Part shown: one piece after another, positions 59,601-64,000 of the stretch
Position numbering within the stretch: position 1 is the stretch's first letter
Layout of the letters: each line of letters opens with the position of its first letter
From: Flabesymbios commensalis
Lineage: Eukaryota > Annelida > Polychaeta > Terebellida > Flabelligeridae
DNA: 64,000 nt
NCBI GenBank assembly: GCA_964017125.1
Contig: OZ024916.1
Span: 782,107-846,106, forward strand
Reading direction: 5' to 3'
Position numbers and translations under genes: made by a program
Notes under the pieces: model-generated
Database searches by the model: none
Told to the model about the DNA's origin: nothing
The model's input: only the letters and a program-made list of their open reading frames with translations

Positions 59601-62182
59601 CTCTCATCCCAACCCTTGTCCTGCTGACTCCCATCCCAACCCTTGTCCTGCTGACTCCTATCCCAACCCTTGTCCTGCTGACTCCCATCCTAACCCTTGT
59701 CCTGTTGACTCCCATCCTAACCCTTGTCCTGCTGACTCCCATCCTAACCCTTGTCCTGCTGACTCTCGTCCTAACCCTTGTCTTGCTGACTCCCATCCTA
59801 ACCCTTGTCCTGCTGACTCCCATCCTAACCCTTGTCTTGCTGACTCCCATCCTAACCCTTGTCCTGCTGACTCCTATCCTAACCCTTGTCCTGCTGACTC
59901 CCATCCTAACCCTTGTCTTGCTGACTCCCATCCTAACCCTTGTCCTGTTGACTCCCATCCTAACCCTTGTCCTGCTGACTCCCATCCTAACCCTTGTCCT
60001 GCTGACTCTCGTCCTAACCCTTGTCTTGCTGACTCCCATCCTAACCCTTGTCCTGCTGACTCCCATCCTAACCCTTGTCTTGCTGACTCCCATCCTAACC
60101 CTTGTCCTGCTGACTCCTATCCTAACCCTTGTCCTGCTGACTCCCATCCTAACCCTTGTCCTGCTGACTCCCATCCCAACCCTTGTCCTGCTGACTCCCA
60201 TCCTAACCCTTGTCTTGCTGACTCTCATCCCAACCCTTGTCTTGCTGACTCCCATCCTAACCCTTGTCCTGCTGACTCCCATCCTAACCCTTGTCCTGCT
60301 GACTCTCGTCCTAACCCTTGTCTTGCTGACTCCCATCCTAACCCTTGTCTTGCTGACTCCCATCCCAACCCTTGTCCTGCTGACTCTCATCCCAACCCTT
60401 GTCCTGCTGACTCCCATCCCAACCCTTGTCCTGCTGACTCCCATCCTAACCCTTGTCCTGCTGACTCCCATCCCAACCCTTGTCTTGCTGACTCTAATCC
60501 CAACCCTTGTCCTGCTGACTCCCATCCTAACCCTTGTCCTGCTGACTCCCATCCTAACCCTTGTCCTGCTGACTCCCATCCCAACCCTTGTCTTGCTGAC
60601 TCTAATCCCAACCCTTGTCCTGCTGACTCCCATCCTAACCCTTGTCCTGCTGACTCCCATCCTAACCCTTGTCTTGCTGACTCCCATCCTAACCCTTGTC
60701 TTGCTGACTCCCATCCTAACCCTTGTCCTGCTGACTCCCATCCTAACCCTTGTCCTGCTGAGTCCCATCCTAATCCTTGTCTTGCTGACTCCCATCCTAA
60801 CCCTTGTCCTGCTGACTCCCATCCTAACCCTTGTCCTGCTGACTCCCATCCCAACCCTTGTCTTGCTGACTCTAATCCCAACCCTTGTCCTGCTGACTCC
60901 CATCCCAACCCTTGTCCTGCTGACTCCCATCCTAACCCTTGTCTTGCTGACTCCCATCCCAACCCTTGTCCTGCTGACTCTCATCCTAACCCTTGTCCTG
61001 CTGACTCCCATCCCAACCCTTGTCCTGCTGACTCCCATCCTAACCCTTGTCCTGCTGACTCTCATCCTAACCCTTGTCCTGCTGACTCCCATCCCAACCC
61101 TTGTCCTGCTGACTCCCATCCTAACCCTTGTCTTGCTGACTCCCCTCTTAACCCTTGTCCTGCTGACTCCCATCCCAACCCTTGTCCTGCTGACTCCCAT
61201 CCTAACCCTTGTCCTGCCGACTCCCCTCTTAACCCTTGTCCTGCTGACTCCCATCCCAACCCTTGTCCTGCTGACTCCCATCCTAACCCTTGTCCTGCTG
61301 ACTCCCATCCTAACCCTTGTCCTGCTGACTCCCATCCTAACCCTTGTCTTGCTGACTCCCATCCTAACCCTTGTCTTGCTGACTCCCATCCTAACCCTTG
61401 TCCTGCTGACTCCCATCCTAACCCTTGTCCTGCTGACTCCCATCCTAACCCTTGTCTTGCTGACTCCCATCCTAACCTTGTCCTGCTGACTCCCATCCTA
61501 ACCCTTGTCTTGCTGACTCCCATCCTAACCCTTGTCCTGCTGACTCTCGTCCCAACCCTTGTCCTGCTGATTCCCATCCTAACCCTTGTCCTGCTGACTC
61601 CCATCCTAACCCTTGTCTTGCTGACTCTCATCCTAACCCTTGTCTTGCTGACTCTCATCCTAAACCTTGTCTTGCTGACTCCTATCCCAACCCTTGTCCT
61701 GCTGACTCCCATCCTAACCCTTGTCCTGCTGACTCTCATCCTAACCCTTGTCTTGCTGACTCCCATCCTAACCCTTGTCCTGCTGACTCCCATCCTAACC
61801 CTTGTCTTGCTGACTCTCATCCTAACCCTTGTCTTGCTGACTCTCATCCTAAACCTTGTCTTGCTGACTCCTATCCCAACCCTTGTCCTGCTGACTCCCA
61901 TCCTAACCCTTGTCCTGCTGACTCTCATCCTAACCCTTGTCTTGCTGACTCCCATCCTAACCCTTGTCTTGCTGACTCCCATCCTAACCCTTGTCCTGCT
62001 GACTCACATCCTAACCCTTGTCCTGCTGACTCTCATCCTAACCCTTGTCCTGCTGACTCCCATCCTAACCCTTGTCCTGCTGACTCACATCCTAACCCTT
62101 GTCCTGCTGACTCCCATCCTAACCCTTGTCCTGCTGACTCCCATCCCAACCCTTGTCCTGCTGACTCCCATCTCAACCCTCT
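41617..62182. repeat. 20.6-kb array of a 27-bp satellite, about 760 units
   Basis: Unit core GACTCCCATCCTAACCCTTG; the whole unit is 27 bp. Most variation is C/T at a few sites (TCCTGCT/TCTTGCT, ACTCCCA/ACTCTCA, ATCCTAA/ATCCCAA/ATCTTAA), with rarer markers such as CTGCCGACTCCCCTC. About 14 units are 26 bp, mostly from CTAACCTTG for CTAACCCTTG. The strand is pyrimidine-rich. Four of six frames are free of stops (PADSHPNPC, LLTPILTLV, TRVRMGVSR, QGLGWESAG), so frames exceeding 2000 codons appear; the 26-bp units switch the frame. There is no start context, domain or consistent synonymous pattern, so none is called a gene. Blocks of many unit lengths are duplicated inside. Confidence 0.98.
50871..53757. 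repeat. Higher-order tandem duplication of about 1.43 kb inside the satellite
   Basis: The 26-bp unit at 50861-50880 recurs exactly 1430 bp later at 52291-52310. The following roughly 750 bp agree base for base by eye, including rare variants CCCAACCTAACC and CCCATTCCAACC. After one added unit near 53068 the offset becomes 1457 (GACTTTCATC at 51934 and 53391; CTGCCGACTC at 52064 and 53521). A third partial copy of the same variant order lies near 56.5-57.9 kb. Confidence 0.9.
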
Positions 62183-62288
62183 GGTGAAGTGTAAGTAATG
62201 CTCTGGTGAAGTGTAAATAATGCTCCGGTGAAGTAGAGATAATGCTCTGGCGAAGTAAAAATAATGCTCTGGCGAAGAGTAAATGGTG
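62179..62288. repeat. 22-bp tandem repeat, five copies
   Basis: Unit CTCTGGTGAAGTGTAAATAA plus TG, with increasing divergence away from the satellite edge. It starts within the last satellite unit. Confidence 0.9.
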
Positions 62289-62746
62289 TGGAATTCCACA
62301 ATGTGACCACCTGGTAACATGCCAGGGTTACAAGCTAAATCGTGGTGAAGGATGTAACGAGATCGCCAGAAGTATCGTATGGCGGGCAATACCCACGACA
62401 TGTGACCAACATTGGGGCAGTGTTACATGCGCTGTGGACGGCGCCAGGCGGGGATAGCTGGATCTCCTTTCCGTCAAGTGTTGGCAGATTACAATCTGAC
62501 TGATGTTGTTGTCAGAATGAATAAAAGAAAATAATCGCAAATATCTGAACGTCAAATAGTATAGGCCTACATGTATACCGATTTAACATATTAAAATAAT
62601 TCATTAAAGGGACTGGCTCAGGCAAAAAATTGGTGATTTTATTTTGGCTCATTAATATGACCATATGATGTAAACATGTCTATAGACCAGACCTGCAAAA
62701 GTTTTTTAATTTTTGTGCTGCGCATTTATCAGTTAGGCTAGATATG
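62289..62746. other. Non-coding stretch
   Basis: The open frame 62242-62457 and its reverse shadows show no recognised domain. No repeat seen. Confidence 0.35.
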
Positions 62747-62815
62747 GAGACGAAATTCCTGATTTCTTATTTTGGACAACCATGTCAAAAATAAGAAATA
62801 CGGGAATTTCGTCTC
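62747..62815. repeat. Hairpin GAGACGAAATTCC
   Basis: Arms GAGACGAAATTCCTGATTTC and its near-inverse GAAATACGGGAATTTCGTCT, with TTATTTT and AAAATAA pairing further in. About 69 bp; likely a small foldback element. Confidence 0.8.
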
Positions 62816-63050
62816 ATCGCCGCCCGCTAACGCATCTCAATTGTTATTTAAAGTTCTATGTTGGCATAAAGGCTAAAATTGTAGGTGGTTTTATATTACA
62901 CCCCTGCTATATATAATGTTGTAAATAAATTTTAGTTGTTTTCTTAGACATTTTTAGAAAAAAAAATAATCACCTGTAATTTATACAAAATGAATAAAAA
63001 AGATGGGCTAAACATATTTAATTCCCATGTCACATTTAAAGATGGTGATA

Positions 63051-63363
63051 ATGAAATGAATCGGGGTGTGGGCCACTTTTGTGCACATACAGGCTAAATT
63101 GGGCTAGGAGAACCTCTTGAGGATGGTGGGATGGGTGAGATGACACTACCCTCCAGACACAAGATTCGAAATTCAAATCCTGGAGGTCTTAGGCCGAGCA
63201 CGCTACCTATAAGTCACGGAGGCTTCCCACAATACTGAGTTTTTACAAGTAGATGGGGAAGAAACATTTATGTTTATTTCAAACTGCCGAGACCGGGAAA
63301 CGAACCCTGAACTCTGGCCTGAAAGGCAGCGGTGCTAACCACTACCCTAGGGCCCTCTCACCC
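63051..63363 (-). mobile_element. Composite SINE, copy 3 (two heads)
   Basis: Inverse of the 34294 element, flanked by 15-bp target duplications TTAAAGATGGTGATA (63036-63050 and 63364-63378). On the reverse strand the order is Glu-like head (GGTTAGCACCGCTGCCTTTC), second head (AGCGTGCTCGGCCTAAGACC) and the shared body. Diverged from copy 1 by scattered substitutions. Confidence 0.9.
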
Positions 63364-63394
63364 TTAAAGATGGTGATACTTCTACCTGACTGAT

Positions 63395-64000
63395 TTTATT
63401 TAATTTTTTAATTTATTTTATTTGATTTATTTCGGTAAGCAGTACATGTAAGCATGATTATAAAAACAATCGGGGCCAAAAGGGATAAAAGACACTATAA
63501 AGGGTCTGGTGACCCTTATTTCTATAGTGGTCCCCAAAAATTAGACCAGATGGCGGCTGAAAAGGTTTACAGAAAAATTAATTGAAAATACTTGTGAAAA
63601 GTTTACATAAAATAAATTATAAATAAGAAACATTTTTCCATGACAGCAACATACACTTTTAGTCATAACATTATCACATAAATGACTAGACTAAGCTTTA
63701 ATATATATATATAATTATTAAAAATTGTAATACAGCTCAGACAAACTAGTAATATAGAAAGTCTGAGTTGTATTCGCTAACTAGTCTATCTATTCGGTAA
63801 AGTCTCACAGCTTATTTAAAAGATGCCAATGAGTTTAGTTTCTTTATTTTCAATGGCAGTTTATTCCATAATTTAATGCCATTTAATTTCAAAGCCTTAG
63901 ATCCGTTTCTCCCAGTGGATGTCAGGAAGACAGACAACGTTCTATGTCTTGTCTCAACATCACCTGACTAACCATACCAGAACTCTCAGTAATATAACAT
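63395..64000 (-). mobile_element. LINE 3' end (reverse-transcriptase C-terminus), runs off the window
   Basis: On the reverse strand 63812-63965 reads DVETRHRTLSVFLTSTGRNG, then GIKLWNKLPLKIKKLNSLAS, FK and a stop. The G-x-x-LWN-x-LP...SL-x-x-FK ending is typical of CR1/jockey-type LINEs. Upstream codons (63966-64000) contain stops in this frame, so the copy is old or frameshifted. Below the stop about 400 bp of AT-rich DNA ends in an AAATA-rich tail near 63395-63440 (reverse strand), which fits a LINE 3' end. Only the terminus lies inside the window. Confidence 0.7.

Noticed and set aside
41617-62182. True telomere
   Set aside because: Only nine telomere-like bases per 27-bp unit, and ordinary sequence on both sides.

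Overview
This window looks like intergenic DNA from the nuclear genome of a metazoan, most likely a marine invertebrate. It is AT-rich, has no prokaryotic gene organisation, and is packed with minisatellites, foldback and MITE-like elements, a tRNA-derived SINE family, LINE remnants and one Penelope-like retroelement relic. The phylum cannot be fixed from sequence alone; a lophotrochozoan such as a mollusc, or an invertebrate deuterostome, would both fit. I find no intact protein-coding gene, rRNA gene or functional tRNA gene. Nearly all long open frames are by-products of tandem repeats whose unit is a multiple of three, or cycles through three frames, without a stop.

Layout. 1-9.4 kb: old dispersed repeats, small hairpin elements, an 8-bp array framed by an inverted repeat (5.8-6.56 kb), a CAGT array (8.3-8.75 kb) and a TAAC array (9.25-9.4 kb). 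9.47-10.4 kb: decayed Penelope-like element. 11.3-18.5 kb: a 23-bp repeat, several TTAA-bounded MITEs, a 36-bp repeat, tetranucleotide arrays and a perfect 61-bp palindrome. 18.85-20.92 kb: 27-bp satellite. 22.5-27.1 kb: 23-bp satellite. 27.1-29.5 kb: cluster of TTAA MITEs. 30.0-34.3 kb: recent tandem segmental duplication with breakpoints inside a LINE-like fragment and a SINE. 34.3-39.2 kb: SINEs and remnants of a gene with HEEAD, GCDT and cysteine-rich CXC motifs. 40.0-40.8 kb: 51-bp array. 41.6-62.18 kb: a single 27-bp satellite of about 760 units with nested higher-order structure and a telomere-like core. 62.2-64 kb: a 22-bp array, a SINE with target-site duplications, and the 3' end of a LINE running off the window.

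Nothing here forms a pathway or operon. The clearest story is repeat birth and amplification: satellites expanding through blocks of 5 to 149 units, a satellite that carries the terminus of a foldback element in every unit, an array lying inside a hairpin, and an array that grew from 4 to 16 units after a segmental duplication. The points most worth following are the 20.6-kb satellite, the piggyBac-like TTAA MITE families, the two-headed SINE, the GGCCAT module family and the HEEAD/GCDT/CXC gene remnant.
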